Shown: piece after piece, positions 33,902-43,584 of the stretch
Numbering within the stretch: the first letter of the stretch is position 1
Layout: every line of letters starts with the position of its first letter
From: an uncultured Jannaschia sp.
Lineage (GTDB): Bacteria; Pseudomonadota; Alphaproteobacteria; Rhodobacterales; Rhodobacteraceae
Direction of reading: 5' to 3'
DNA: 64,000 nucleotides
NCBI RefSeq assembly: GCF_947494055.1
Contig: NZ_CANLTR010000009.1
Location: 1 to 64,000, forward strand
Program-made: the position numbers and the translations under genes
The notes under the pieces: model-generated
What the model was told of the DNA's origin: nothing
Databases searched by the model: none
What the model saw: the letters and a program-made list of their open reading frames with translations, nothing else

Positions 33902-36900
33902 CTGAACGACGATCAGGCGGCCCAGACCGATCCCTCCGTCGACGAGGGTACGGACGATCGCTTCCCCGTCGTCGGTACCTGAGCGTCCGCGGGCGGGCTG
34001 GGGGCGTTGAGCGAGATGCTCGCCTAGGTACGCCCCGGCGGCGAGGCGGCCTGCGTCGTGGTCCAACATCTCGCCGCGGATCAAAAGTCGTTGCTACACG
34101 AATTGCTGCAGAACCACTGCAAGGTCCTAGTCGCGTAGATCGCCTTGGACGAGCCGATCGAGGCCGGGCGGATCTACGTCGTGCCGCCTGGCAAGCTTGC
34201 CGAGGTACGCAATAACCGCCTGCATCTGATCACCCGGCCGGAGACCGATAAGCTGTTCCGCCCGATCGACCATTTCTTCGACAGCCTCGCGATGGGGCGG
34301 GGCCGCAACGGCTATTGCGTCGTGCTGTCGGGAACCGGGTCGGACGGGTCCGCCGGCCTGCGGGCCGTGAAGGCGGCCGGCGGCTTCGCGATCGCGCAGG
34401 AAAGCGGCAACGCGCGGTTTCCCTGCATGCGCGACTCGGCGGTCGCGACCGGGCTGATCGTATTCATGCTGCCCGGCCCGGCCATCGTGCCGCGGCTGGA
34501 AGAGATCATGTGTCACCGCCGGAGCATCGACGACGACGTCCGCCGCGAACAGATGCGAGCCGGAATCGAGCGGGCGCTTCCGGCGATCACCGACAAGCTG
34601 CGCGAGGTGACCGGGCACGACTTCTCGGACTACAAGCGGGGCACGATGATCCGCCGGATCGAACGGCGAATGATGTTGATGCGGATCGACGACGTCCGGT
34701 CCTTCGTCGATCGGCTGACCGACGAGGAGCACGAGGCCAGCGTTCTGGGTCAGGAGTTCCTGATCGATGTCATCGCGTTCCTCCGTGACCCGGATGCTTT
34801 CGAGGCCCTGCGTCAAAAGGTTATTACGCCAGCGCTTGACCGCGAGGGCGTCGGGTGCGTGTCTGGGTGCGCGGCTGCTCCAGCGGGGAGGAGGCCTATC
34901 TGATTGCGATACTGTTCCTCACGGAGATGAAGGCGCGCGACGACCGTCGCCCGCTGCGGATCTTCGGAACCGACATCGACACCCACGCGCTCCTCGCCGC
35001 GCGTTACGGGCTCTACAGCGCGGCATCGGCCGCCGCGCTCGGCGAGGACCGGCTGGCGCGGTTCTTCCAGGTCGAGAGCGGGCAGTACCGGGCGCGGCCC
35101 GAGCTGCGCGAGGTCTGCGTCTTCGCGCCCCACAACATGGTGCAGGACCCGCCCTTCTCGCGGCTCGACCTGATTTCCTGCCGTAACCTGATGATCTACC
35201 TGTCGTCGGACCTGCAGCGGCGCGTCATGCCACGGTTCCATTTCTCGCTGAAGCCGCACGGCTACCTGTTCCTCGGGCCGTCCGAGGGGATCGCCGGCGA
35301 CGACCGTCTTTTCGACGTCGTCGACAAGTCGCATCGCCTGTTTCGTCGCAACGACGAGATCGAGCCGAGCTATTCCTCGCTCACCGATCCGCTGCCGCGC
35401 GCGCGCGACAGCAAGGCGATGGGACGCGGGCGTGGGCCGTCGGGCACCGAGATGCCGCAGACGGCGACGCGGGAAGTGGCCGCCGAGCGGGAGTTCCTGC
35501 GCCGCTATGCCGCGCCCTTCGCCGTCGTGTCCCGGGCGGGGGAGGTGCGCTACCTGTCGCACGGCATGACCCGGTTCGCCCGGCCGGCGCAGGGCACGCC
35601 GTCGAACCAGATCGACACGTTCCTCGCCGGCGAACTCCGGGTGCCGACGCGGACCGCGCTCGCCGCCGCGGACGAGGGCGGTGAAGAGCACACGATCCCC
35701 GGCGTTCTCGTCCGCCAGCCGGAGGGCGAGCCGCAGGTCTTCGACGTGTCCGCCGCGCCGATGCGCTCGGGCACCGACGAGTTCCTCGTCGTGCTGAGCG
35801 GCGTGCGCGCGACCGACGTGCAGAGCATCGGCGCGGTCGTCGAGACCCGCGACTCTGTCGATCGCGACATCCTCGAACAGGAGAACGTCCGCCTGCGCCG
35901 CCAGCTCTCCGCCGCGTTGCAGGAATACGAGACCAGCGGTCAGGAGCTCAAGAGCACCAACGAGGAGCTCATGAGCATGAACGAGGAGCTGCAGAGCTCC
36001 AACGAGGAGCTCGAGACCTCCCGCGAGGAGCTGCAGTCGATCAACGAGGAACTCGAGACCGTCAACGCCGAGCTGCGCGAGAACAACCGCCAGCTCATGC
36101 GCGCGAACTCGGACCTGAAGAACCTGTTCGAGAGCACCGACGTCGCCGTGCTGTTCCTCGATCGCAATTTCTGCGTGCGCAACTACACCCCCGCCACGAC
36201 CGTTCTCTACGGTGTGCGCCAGCGCGACATCGGGCGGCCGATCTTCGATCTGAGCTCCCGGATCGAATATCCCCAGCTCAAGTCCGACGCCGAGACGGTG
36301 GACGCCACGCTGCAGCCGATCGACCGGGAGGTTCGGATCGAGAGTTCGGACGAGACGTTCCTGCTGCGGATGAAGCCGTACCGGACGACCGACGACCGGA
36401 TCGACGGCTACGTCCTGTCCTTCGTGGACATCACCGCGCGCACGCGGACCGAAGCGGTGCTCGAGCAGAACCGTCGCAACCTCGCAGAGCAATATGCCGA
36501 GCTCGAGAACCTCTACGACACCACGCCGGTCGGCCTGTCGCTGATCGATCGGGACTTCCGGTACATCCGCATCAACGAGACGCTCGCGCGGATCAACGGC
36601 ATCACCGTCGCCGACCATATCGGCAAACGCTTCCAGGACCTGCTGCCGAAACTCGCCGACGAGATGACCGGACTGTACCGGGAGGTCTTCGACACCGGCG
36701 AGCCGCATCTCGGCATGGAGATCCACGCATCGCTGCCCTCGGCGCCCTACGACGTGCGCGACTTCATCAGCGACCTCTACCCGGTCTTCGTCGACGGGAA
36801 AGTCCGGTTCGTCGGCACCTGCGTGCGCGAGGTGACGGACCTGACCCGCATGATCCACCGGGTCGCGCAGCAGAACCAGAGCCAGCGCCTGCTCCTCGCC

Positions 36901-37455
36901 GAGTTGCAGCACCGGGTGAAGAACACGCTTGCGACGATCCGCGCCATTTCCCGGATGCTTCTGAAGGGCGCGACGGATGCCGAGGATTTCCACCTTCGGC
37001 TGAGCGACCGGCTGACCGCCATCGCCCGCACGCACGATCTGCTGACGGATGCGGACTGGAGCACGGCGCAACTGCGCGACATCATCCTGTCGGAGGCCAG
37101 TCCCTATCAGCGCGACGACCGCAACAGCGTCCGCATCACCGGACCCGCGGTCCCCCTCGACGCGAAACAGGCGCTCGCCCTCGGCATGGCGATCCACGAA
37201 CTGATGACGAACGCGGCCAAGTACGGCGCGTTGTCGAACGATACCGGTCGCATCAACATCGCGCTCGAATACGACGAGGAGACCGGGAGGAAGTCGATCA
37301 GGTGGACGGAGGTCGGCGGGCCGCCGGTCGGCGACCCCGGCGGCCGGCAGGGATTCGGGACCGTCGTGATCGAACGGGTGCTGAAGGCCGATATCGGCGC
37401 AGAGATCGAAACGAATTATGCGCCCGGCGGGTTACAAGTCACGGCAACGTTCTGA
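33902..37455 (+). pseudogene. CheB-CheR-PAS-HWE kinase fusion, 5' part degraded
   Basis: The normal product would be about 1184 residues: CheB methylesterase, CheR methyltransferase, coiled coil, PAS domains and a HWE/HisKA_2 kinase. The start codon appears changed to CTG (33902, after GAGG). In-frame stops lie at 33980 (TGA, inside the GASAGG-type loop), 34025 (TAG) and 34136 (TAG), all in the CheB part. A frameshift near 34853 separates the CheR N-terminal helices (34145-34850 frame, with IRRIERRMMLMR) from the CheR catalytic core. Beyond 34855 the frame is intact to the stop at 37455. Length 3554 equals a multiple of three plus two, matching one lost base. Confidence 0.87.
34855..37455 (+). 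CDS. Intact CheR core-PAS-HWE histidine kinase frame
   Basis: This 866-codon frame is the uninterrupted remainder of the fusion above. It contains the SAM-binding motif of CheR (VRGCSSGEEAYLIAI, then SCRNLMIYL), a long coiled coil of NEEL-type heptads (about residues 345-420), two PAS-like domains and the kinase. The phospho-acceptor region is LAELQHRVKNTLATIR and the ATP domain carries HELMTNAAKYGALS and a WxE (IRWTEV), so it is of the HWE group. Whether it is translated is uncertain: no clear ribosome site precedes the GTG at 34855. It is followed 20 bases later by a response regulator gene. Confidence 0.6.
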   Translation: MRVWVRGCSSGEEAYLIAILFLTEMKARDDRRPLRIFGTDIDTHALLAARYGLYSAASAAALGEDRLARFFQVESGQYRARPELREVCVFAPHNMVQDPPFSRLDLISCRNLMIYLSSDLQRRVMPRFHFSLKPHGYLFLGPSEGIAGDDRLFDVVDKSHRLFRRNDEIEPSYSSLTDPLPRARDSKAMGRGRGPSGTEMPQTATREVAAEREFLRRYAAPFAVVSRAGEVRYLSHGMTRFARPAQGTPSNQIDTFLAGELRVPTRTALAAADEGGEEHTIPGVLVRQPEGEPQVFDVSAAPMRSGTDEFLVVLSGVRATDVQSIGAVVETRDSVDRDILEQENVRLRRQLSAALQEYETSGQELKSTNEELMSMNEELQSSNEELETSREELQSINEELETVNAELRENNRQLMRANSDLKNLFESTDVAVLFLDRNFCVRNYTPATTVLYGVRQRDIGRPIFDLSSRIEYPQLKSDAETVDATLQPIDREVRIESSDETFLLRMKPYRTTDDRIDGYVLSFVDITARTRTEAVLEQNRRNLAEQYAELENLYDTTPVGLSLIDRDFRYIRINETLARINGITVADHIGKRFQDLLPKLADEMTGLYREVFDTGEPHLGMEIHASLPSAPYDVRDFISDLYPVFVDGKVRFVGTCVREVTDLTRMIHRVAQQNQSQRLLLAELQHRVKNTLATIRAISRMLLKGATDAEDFHLRLSDRLTAIARTHDLLTDADWSTAQLRDIILSEASPYQRDDRNSVRITGPAVPLDAKQALALGMAIHELMTNAAKYGALSNDTGRINIALEYDEETGRKSIRWTEVGGPPVGDPGGRQGFGTVVIERVLKADIGAEIETNYAPGGLQVTATF

Positions 37456-37475
37456 ACAACAGGGAAGACGGCACC

Positions 37476-37853
37476 TTGAGCGATCACGACATTCTCGTTC
37501 TGGAAGACGAATCGCTCATCGCGATCGACATCGAAATGACGCTCGACGGGGCCGGCTACCGGGACGTCCGGGTGTTTCACGACGCGGATTCCGCCGCGAG
37601 CTACCTGTCGGCCGCCCGGCCGCGCGCCGCCCTTCTCGACATGAATCTCGGCAACGGCCAGACCAGCGTCGGAATCGCCAGCCAGCTCGAATCCGCGGGT
37701 GTGCCGTTCCTCTTCCTCACCGGGTACACCAATTCCACGGTGGACCTGCCCGAACCCCTCGCCGCGCACCGCAAGCTCACCAAGCCCTTCAACGACGACA
37801 CGTTGCTGCGCGAACTGCAAAAGCTCCTGGAAGCGGGAGATGCCGCACCCTGA
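37476..37853 (+). CDS. Single-domain response regulator (FAT GUY-like)
   Basis: A 125-residue receiver-only protein: acidic pocket LEDES, phospho-acceptor Asp55 in LLDMNLG, and Lys103 in LTKPF. Residues 77-84 read PFLFLTGY, one residue away from the PFxFATGY motif of the alphaproteobacterial family of single-domain regulators that tune general stress signalling. The start is TTG 37476 behind AGGGAAGA. It lies 20 bases after the HWE kinase, its probable phosphodonor. Confidence 0.85.
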   Translation: MSDHDILVLEDESLIAIDIEMTLDGAGYRDVRVFHDADSAASYLSAARPRAALLDMNLGNGQTSVGIASQLESAGVPFLFLTGYTNSTVDLPEPLAAHRKLTKPFNDDTLLRELQKLLEAGDAAP

Positions 37854-37934
37854 GGCGAACCGGTCCGCGTGGCATTGCGGTCGCGCGCCGCAATCTCCAC
37901 GATGCGCCCGAAACGGGGCGACGGGGAGACCGGC

Positions 37935-39389
37935 ATGTATCTTGGAATGGATTTGGGCACGTCGGGACTGAAGGCCATCCTGACCGACGCGGACGGACGC
38001 GTCATCGACGGGGTGGAGCGGCCCTACGGCAACCCGCATCCGCATCCGGGCTGGTCCGAGCAGGACCCGGCGGACTGGATCGCGGCCTGCGAGGCGGCGA
38101 TCGACGAATTGCAGGCCAGGCACGGCGACGCGATCGCCGCGTTGCGCGGCATCGGGCTCAGCGGCCAGATGCACGGCGCGACGCTCCTGGATGCGGACGA
38201 CGCGGTCCTGCGGCCCTGCATCCTGTGGAACGACACCCGCTCGGCGGCGGAGGCCGCCCGGCTCGACGCAGTGCCGGGCATTCGCGACATCACGGGCAAC
38301 ATCGTCTTCCCCGGCTTCACCGCGCCGAAGCTCCTGTGGGTGAAGGCGCACGAGCCGGAGGTCTTCGCCCGCATCGCCAAGGTCCTGCTGCCCAAGGACT
38401 ACCTGCGCTTCTGGCTGACCGGCGGCCACGTCGGCGACATGTCCGACAGCGCCGGCACGTCCTGGCTCGACACCGGCGCGCGCGCGTGGTCGGACGCGGC
38501 GCTCGAGGCGGGGCACATGCGGCGCGACCAGATGCCCGATCTCTGCGAAGGGAGCGAGGTCAGCGGCGACCTGCGAGAAACGCTGCGGCAGCGCTGGGGC
38601 ATCTCCGGTCGGGTGGTCGTCGCCGGCGGGGCGGGCGACAACGCCGCCGCGGCCTGCGGGGCGGGGTGCTTCGCGGAAGGGCAGGGGTTCCTGTCGCTCG
38701 GCACGTCCGGGGTGCTGCTCGCGGCGAAGGACAGCTACGCGCCCGACCCGGCCTCGGCGGTGCACACCTTCTGCCACGCCGTGCCCGACCGCTGGTACCA
38801 GATGGGGGTGATCCTCGCCGCCACCGATTGCCTGAACTGGCTGTCCCGCAATGTGGGTACCGCGGCGGGCGAATTGATGGGGAAGCTGCCGGACAAGGTT
38901 TCCGGCCCGTCCGACCTGACGTTCCTGCCGTATCTCTCGGGCGAGCGGACGCCGCATAACGACGCCCGGATGCGCGGGGCCTTCGTCGGGCTCGACGTGG
39001 CGCACGACACCACCGACATGACGCAGGCGGTGGTCGAGGGCGTGTCCTTCGCGCTGCGCGATTGCCTCGCGGCGCTGGAGGGGACGGGAACGAAGCTCGA
39101 CCACCTCATCGCGATGGGCGGCGGCGCGCGGTCGCGCTACTGGCTGGAGACGCTGGCCAGCGTGCTGAACCTGCCGCTCGGCATTCCGGCGGGCGGCGAG
39201 TTCGGCGGCGCGCTCGGCGCGGCGCGGCTCGCCATCGCGGCGGAGACCGGGGCCGATCCGGCCGCCATCATGACCCCGCCGGAGATCGGCGAGACGATCG
39301 AGCCCCGCGCCGACCTGACCGAGCGCTACGGCGCCGCATGGCAGCGATACCGCGCCCTGTATCCGGCGATCTCGGGCGCGACGGCCTGA
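37935..39389 (+). CDS. xylB: Xylulokinase
   Basis: A 484-residue FGGY sugar kinase. Features are the N-terminal MYLGMDLGTSGLKA, GIGLSGQMHGATLLD, ILWNDTRSAAEA (sugar-site Asp) and the C-terminal ATP site MGGGARSRYWLETLA. The match to XylB is close over the full length. It phosphorylates D-xylulose for the pentose phosphate pathway. The ATG follows GGGGAGA. It belongs functionally with the xylFHG transporter 1.7 kb downstream, but a convergent CRTAC gene lies between; xylA is not in the window. Confidence 0.93.
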   Translation: MYLGMDLGTSGLKAILTDADGRVIDGVERPYGNPHPHPGWSEQDPADWIAACEAAIDELQARHGDAIAALRGIGLSGQMHGATLLDADDAVLRPCILWNDTRSAAEAARLDAVPGIRDITGNIVFPGFTAPKLLWVKAHEPEVFARIAKVLLPKDYLRFWLTGGHVGDMSDSAGTSWLDTGARAWSDAALEAGHMRRDQMPDLCEGSEVSGDLRETLRQRWGISGRVVVAGGAGDNAAAACGAGCFAEGQGFLSLGTSGVLLAAKDSYAPDPASAVHTFCHAVPDRWYQMGVILAATDCLNWLSRNVGTAAGELMGKLPDKVSGPSDLTFLPYLSGERTPHNDARMRGAFVGLDVAHDTTDMTQAVVEGVSFALRDCLAALEGTGTKLDHLIAMGGGARSRYWLETLASVLNLPLGIPAGGEFGGALGAARLAIAAETGADPAAIMTPPEIGETIEPRADLTERYGAAWQRYRALYPAISGATA

Positions 39390-39395
39390 TCCCGG

Positions 39396-40943
39396 TCACT
39401 TCGCGGCGCGGTTCACCCGGTGTACCGCGCCGGCCGCGACCGGCTGCCAGGGCGACATAGTGCCGTCGGGCCAGGTCACGCGCAATTCCGCCCGCTCCGC
39501 GGACCCGAGCCCGAAATGCAGCGGCACGAGGCTGCCGCTGACATGCCCGCCTCCGACCGTGCGCTCCCGCGTCTGTACGAGGTCGCCGACGCGCAGCTCC
39601 ACGAATGCGCCCACGGCATAGGCGTTCGGCCCGTCCTGTCGCGGATCGACGGCGAGCCAGTTCCCCGTTCCCTCGGTCGCGTTCTGCCAGACTTCGAGCG
39701 GCGCACGGCGGTTCACCACGACGAGGTCGAGACGCCCGTCCCCGTTCAGGTCGGCGAAGCCGGCGCCACGCGACCGCTCCGTCGTGGCGATCCCCGCGAC
39801 GTCCGCCCGCTCCGCGAAGGTCCCGTCGGCCTGCTGCATCAGAAGGTTGTTCGGGTCCGCCATCGCCAGCCCCGGCATCTGGTCGACATTGCCCTTGGCG
39901 ATGAAGAGGTCGGGCCGCGTGTCGTTGTCCACGTCCGCGAACTCCGCGTGCCAGCCGGTGGAGGGGCGCCCGTCGCCGCCGGTGAAGGGCCGCTGCGCGA
40001 AGGTGCCGGTCTCGTAGGGAACGATCTCGAACCGCTCGCCGTCATTCGTCATCAGCATCTGGTCGCCCATCGAGGTCAGGAACACCTCCGGCAGCCCGTC
40101 GCCGGTCAGGTCGCGGCTGGCGATGCCCATGCCCCACAGCATCAGCGGATCCCACCCGTCCTCGGGACCGAGTTCCCGCAGCGGATCGAGCGACCACATC
40201 TGCTCGTAGCCGTCGCGGATATAATATTGCCGGTCGTTGGAAATCCGCAGCATCGGCCGCCCGTCCCGGCGCCAGTCCGAGATCAGCATCGACAGCGGGC
40301 AGAAGCCCGGTTCGAGCGGCACCGGGACGCCGTAACGCCGCCCCTCCGGTCGGAGCAGCCAGTTCGTGTCGCATGTGCCGAACGGCCCCTCGGGATCGTC
40401 CGCGTCGACGTAGTTCCCGATCGCCAGCGTCGGCAGCGCGGCGTCCCCCTCCCAGGTCGCGGCGAAGGCCGTGGACCATTCCTCGCCCGCGGGGAGCTCC
40501 CACGCCGCGGTCGCGTCAGAGAAGGTACAATCCCCGTGGCCGCGTAGCGCCACGTTCGGGCCGTTGCGCAGGACCATGAGGTCCACGATCGCATCGCCGT
40601 CGAGATCGAGCGGATAGGCCCCGGTCACGCCGGCAAGCCCGCCCATCTCGCCTGGTTCGAACCGGATCGTCCCTTCGGGTTCGGACGTGTTGACGAGAAG
40701 CGTGGCGGGCGCCTCTCCGCCGGCAGCGAACAGGTCCGATCGTCCGTCGCCGTTGCAGTCGAAGAGGGCGACGCCGCCGCCCACGAAATGCGCCCAGCCC
40801 CCGAGATATTCGTGGCTGACGGGCAGGGCGGCCGCCCGATCGACAAATCGCGGTTCCGCGGCCGCGACCGGCCCGGCGAGGCAAGATGTGACCGCTAACA
40901 GGATTGACGCCACGTCGTGACGCGTCGGACAGGATTTCGGCAT
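39396..40943 (-). CDS. Secreted FG-GAP/ASPIC-UnbV (CRTAC-type) protein
   Basis: A 515-residue exported protein with repeated calcium-type FG-GAP motifs (DCNGDGRSDLF, DLDGDAIVDLM, DLTGDGLPEVF, DVDNDTRPDLF, DLNGDGRLDLV), forming an integrin-like propeller. A C-terminal ASPIC/UnbV domain follows (NWLAVDPRQDG, then VGGGHVSGS). A hydrophobic leader (ILLAVTSCLAGPVAA) follows a short charged N-terminus; a GTG ten codons in is an alternative start. Role is unknown; relatives bind polysaccharides or surfaces. It sits between xylB and xylF on the opposite strand. Confidence 0.83.
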   Translation of the reverse strand: MPKSCPTRHDVASILLAVTSCLAGPVAAAEPRFVDRAAALPVSHEYLGGWAHFVGGGVALFDCNGDGRSDLFAAGGEAPATLLVNTSEPEGTIRFEPGEMGGLAGVTGAYPLDLDGDAIVDLMVLRNGPNVALRGHGDCTFSDATAAWELPAGEEWSTAFAATWEGDAALPTLAIGNYVDADDPEGPFGTCDTNWLLRPEGRRYGVPVPLEPGFCPLSMLISDWRRDGRPMLRISNDRQYYIRDGYEQMWSLDPLRELGPEDGWDPLMLWGMGIASRDLTGDGLPEVFLTSMGDQMLMTNDGERFEIVPYETGTFAQRPFTGGDGRPSTGWHAEFADVDNDTRPDLFIAKGNVDQMPGLAMADPNNLLMQQADGTFAERADVAGIATTERSRGAGFADLNGDGRLDLVVVNRRAPLEVWQNATEGTGNWLAVDPRQDGPNAYAVGAFVELRVGDLVQTRERTVGGGHVSGSLVPLHFGLGSAERAELRVTWPDGTMSPWQPVAAGAVHRVNRAAK

Positions 40944-41070
40944 CTTCCGGCATGGTCCCGGACCGGGTTTCAGTTTGACGCGCACGGCTTTCCTGAGCAT
41001 GGTCTGCGCCGAGGCGAAGAACGCCGCAGCGGTCGAACCATACCGCGACAGAGTCTGGGAGGACATCCGA

Positions 41071-42114
41071 ATGATGAAAAGAACCGTTCTGGCGAGCGCC
41101 ACCGCGATCGCCACCCTCGCCACGTCCGGCGCCGTCCTGGCGCAGGACGGCCCGACGATCGGCGTCAGCTGGTCGAACTTCCAGGAGGAGCGCTGGAAGA
41201 CCGACGAGGCCGCCATCAAGGAGGCACTCGACGCCGCCGGCGCGACCTACATCTCCGCCGACGCGCAGGCCTCCGCCGCCAAGCAGCTCACCGATATCGA
41301 GGCCCTGATCACCCAGGGCGCCGACGCCCTCATCATCCTCGCGATGGACAAGGACGCGATCGGCCCGGCGATCCAGGCCGCCGACGACAACGGCATTCCC
41401 GTCGTGGGCTACGACCGCCTGATCGAGGACGAGCGCGCCTTCTACATCACCTTCGACAACAAGGGCGTCGGCCGCATCATCGCCGAGACGGTGACCGAGG
41501 CGCAGCCGGAGGGCAACTTCGCCATCATCAAGGGTGATCCGGGCGACCCGAACGCGCTGTTCCTGCTCGAGGGCATGATGGAAGTGATCGGCGACGACGT
41601 CGAAGCCGGCACGATCAATATCGCCTGCGAGTCCTTCACCGATGGCTGGCAGCCCAACAACGCGCAGCAGAACATGGAGCAGTGCCTGACGCAGACCGGC
41701 AACGAGATCGACGCGGTCCTGGCCGAGAACGACGGCATGGCCGGCGGCGTGATCGCGGCGCTCTCCGATCAGGGCATGGAAGGGCTGCCGGTGGGCGGAC
41801 AGGACGGCGACCTCGCTGCTTTGAACCGCGTCGCGCGCGGCACGCAGACCGTCTCGGTCTGGAAGAACTCGAACGAGCTCGGAAAGCGCGCCGCCGAGAT
41901 CGCCGTCTCGCTTGCGGAAGGGACGGCCATGTCCGACGTCGAGGGGGCCGAGCAATGGTCCGGCGGCGAGAAGGGCGTGGAGATGAGCGCCATCTTCCTC
42001 GAGCCGACTCCGATCACGCAGGACAACCTGAACGAGGTGATCGATGCCGGTCACATCAGCCAGGAACAGGCCTGCGAGGGCGCCGAGGCCGGCGTCGCCG
42101 CCTGCGAAGGCTGA
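41071..42114 (+). CDS. xylF: D-xylose ABC transporter, substrate-binding protein
   Basis: A 347-residue periplasmic sugar-binding protein with signal peptide (MMKRTVLASATAIATLATSG, cut at AQDG). XylF landmarks are GVSWSNFQEERWKTDEAAI, AMDKDAIGPAI, VVGYDRLIED and VLAENDGMAGGVIAAL. Two adjacent ATGs exist; the first at 41071 is ten bases from GGGAGG. It begins xylF-xylH-xylG and is followed by three tandem hairpins before xylH. Confidence 0.92.
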   Translation: MMKRTVLASATAIATLATSGAVLAQDGPTIGVSWSNFQEERWKTDEAAIKEALDAAGATYISADAQASAAKQLTDIEALITQGADALIILAMDKDAIGPAIQAADDNGIPVVGYDRLIEDERAFYITFDNKGVGRIIAETVTEAQPEGNFAIIKGDPGDPNALFLLEGMMEVIGDDVEAGTINIACESFTDGWQPNNAQQNMEQCLTQTGNEIDAVLAENDGMAGGVIAALSDQGMEGLPVGGQDGDLAALNRVARGTQTVSVWKNSNELGKRAAEIAVSLAEGTAMSDVEGAEQWSGGEKGVEMSAIFLEPTPITQDNLNEVIDAGHISQEQACEGAEAGVAACEG

Positions 42115-42121
42115 TCGCGAT

Positions 42122-42206
42122 GGTCCCGGTGCCGACGACGCCGGGACCTGCCCGCCGGGGCCGATCGGTCCCGGCGGTCGAGACTTTCCCCGGAGACGGT
42201 CCGGGG
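42122..42206 (+). promoter_or_regulatory. Three tandem hairpins between xylF and xylH
   Basis: Perfect stems: GGTCCCGG/CCGGGACC (42122-42148), CCGCCGGG/CCCGGCGG (42152-42177) and CCCCGG/CCGGGG (42188-42206). None has a T-run, so full termination is not expected. They probably protect xylF message or partly block read-through, giving excess binding protein over permease. Confidence 0.6.
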
Positions 42207-42226
42207 CACGGAAGACGGGACGGGGA

Positions 42227-43573
42227 ATGACCGACCACACCAGCAATACCGCGACCGACAACGTCGCGGCACATGGCGGGCAGGGGCCGCGCCGTGGCAA
42301 TCTCTTCGCCCGGTTCGTCGGCGCGACCGAACTGGATACCCGACTCCTCGGCATGGTCGGCGCGCTCGCGCTGATCTGGGTCGGGTTCCACGTCTACGGT
42401 GAGCTGGCCAACGGGTTCGGTGCGTTCCTGACGCCCCGGAACCTCTGGAACCTGACGGTCCAGACCTCCTCCATCGGGATCATGGCCTGCGGCATGGTGC
42501 TCGTCATCATCACCCGCAACATCGACCTGTCGGTCGGGTCCATCCTCGGCTTCTGCGCCATCATCATGGGCGTCGTGCAGGTGAACATCCTGCCGCAATA
42601 TCTGGGCCTCGGGCATCCGCTGATCTGGATCATCGCCATCCTCTGCGGCCTCGCGATCGGGACCGCGATCGGCGCGTTCCACGGCGCGCTCATCGCCTAC
42701 GGACGCATCCCGGCCTTCATCGTGACGCTGGGCGGGCTCCTCGTCTGGCGCGGCGCGGCCTTCCTCGTCGCCCGCGGCGAGACGATCTCGCCCGTCGATC
42801 CGACCTTCTCGCTTCTGGGCGGCGGGCCCTACGGTTCGATCGGGGCGGTCGGCTCCTGGATCGTGGGCATCATCGGCTGCGTCGCGGTGATCGGACTCAT
42901 CGCCTTCGGCCGTCGTCAGCGCGTACGCTTCCACTTCCCCTTGCGTCCGATCTGGGCCGAGGCGGTGCTCGCCGCACTCGGCTGCGCCGTGGTCATCGGG
43001 GCCGTGCAGCTGGTGAACGCGTATTACTGGCCCTCGGGCATCGTGCGCCGTTACGCCGAAGCCGAGGGGATAACGGTCCCGGAGGGCGGTCTCGAGATCT
43101 CGCACGGCTTCGCGATTCCGGTCCTGATCCTGCTCGCCGTGGCCATCGTCATGTCGGTCGTCATGCGGATGACGCGCTTCGGCCGCTACGTCTACGCGAT
43201 CGGCGGCAATCCGGAAGCGGCGGAACTCGCGGGCATCAATTCCAGGATGATGACGGTCAAGATCTTCGCGATCATGGGCTTCCTCGCCGGGCTCTCCGCC
43301 GTCGTCGCCTCGGCCCGTCTCAACTCGGCGACCAATGCCCTGGGCGAGCTCGACGAACTCTTCGTGATCGCGGCCGCCGTCATCGGGGGCACCTCGCTCG
43401 CCGGCGGGATCGGCACCATCTACGGCGCGATCCTCGGCGCGCTGGTGATGCAGTCGCTTCAGACGGGCATGGTGCTCGTGGGCTTCGACGCCGCGATGCA
43501 GCGGGTCGTGGTGGGCGGCGTGCTCGTCCTCGCGGTCTGGCTCGACATCCTCTACCGCCGCAGATCGAAGTGA
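42227..43573 (+). CDS. xylH: D-xylose ABC transporter, permease
   Basis: A 448-residue membrane protein of the ribose/xylose permease family (BPD_transp_2). The N-terminal 40 residues are cytosolic, then come the conserved [36 protein letters not shown] and the inner-loop motif [13 protein letters not shown], followed by [18 protein letters not shown]. Length fits XylH, which is longer than RbsC. The ATG at 42227 follows GGGGA. Its stop is 12 bases before the xylG ATG. Confidence 0.93.
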   Translation: MTDHTSNTATDNVAAHGGQGPRRGNLFARFVGATELDTRLLGMVGALALIWVGFHVYGELANGFGAFLTPRNLWNLTVQTSSIGIMACGMVLVIITRNIDLSVGSILGFCAIIMGVVQVNILPQYLGLGHPLIWIIAILCGLAIGTAIGAFHGALIAYGRIPAFIVTLGGLLVWRGAAFLVARGETISPVDPTFSLLGGGPYGSIGAVGSWIVGIIGCVAVIGLIAFGRRQRVRFHFPLRPIWAEAVLAALGCAVVIGAVQLVNAYYWPSGIVRRYAEAEGITVPEGGLEISHGFAIPVLILLAVAIVMSVVMRMTRFGRYVYAIGGNPEAAELAGINSRMMTVKIFAIMGFLAGLSAVVASARLNSATNALGELDELFVIAAAVIGGTSLAGGIGTIYGAILGALVMQSLQTGMVLVGFDAAMQRVVVGGVLVLAVWLDILYRRRSK

Positions 43574-43584
43574 GGGAGGGACAG

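Noticed and set aside
35940-36120. Apparent DNA repeat with recurring GAGGAGCT units
   Set aside because: It encodes heptads of a coiled coil (NEEL repeats) in the kinase; it is a protein-level feature, not a CRISPR or satellite.
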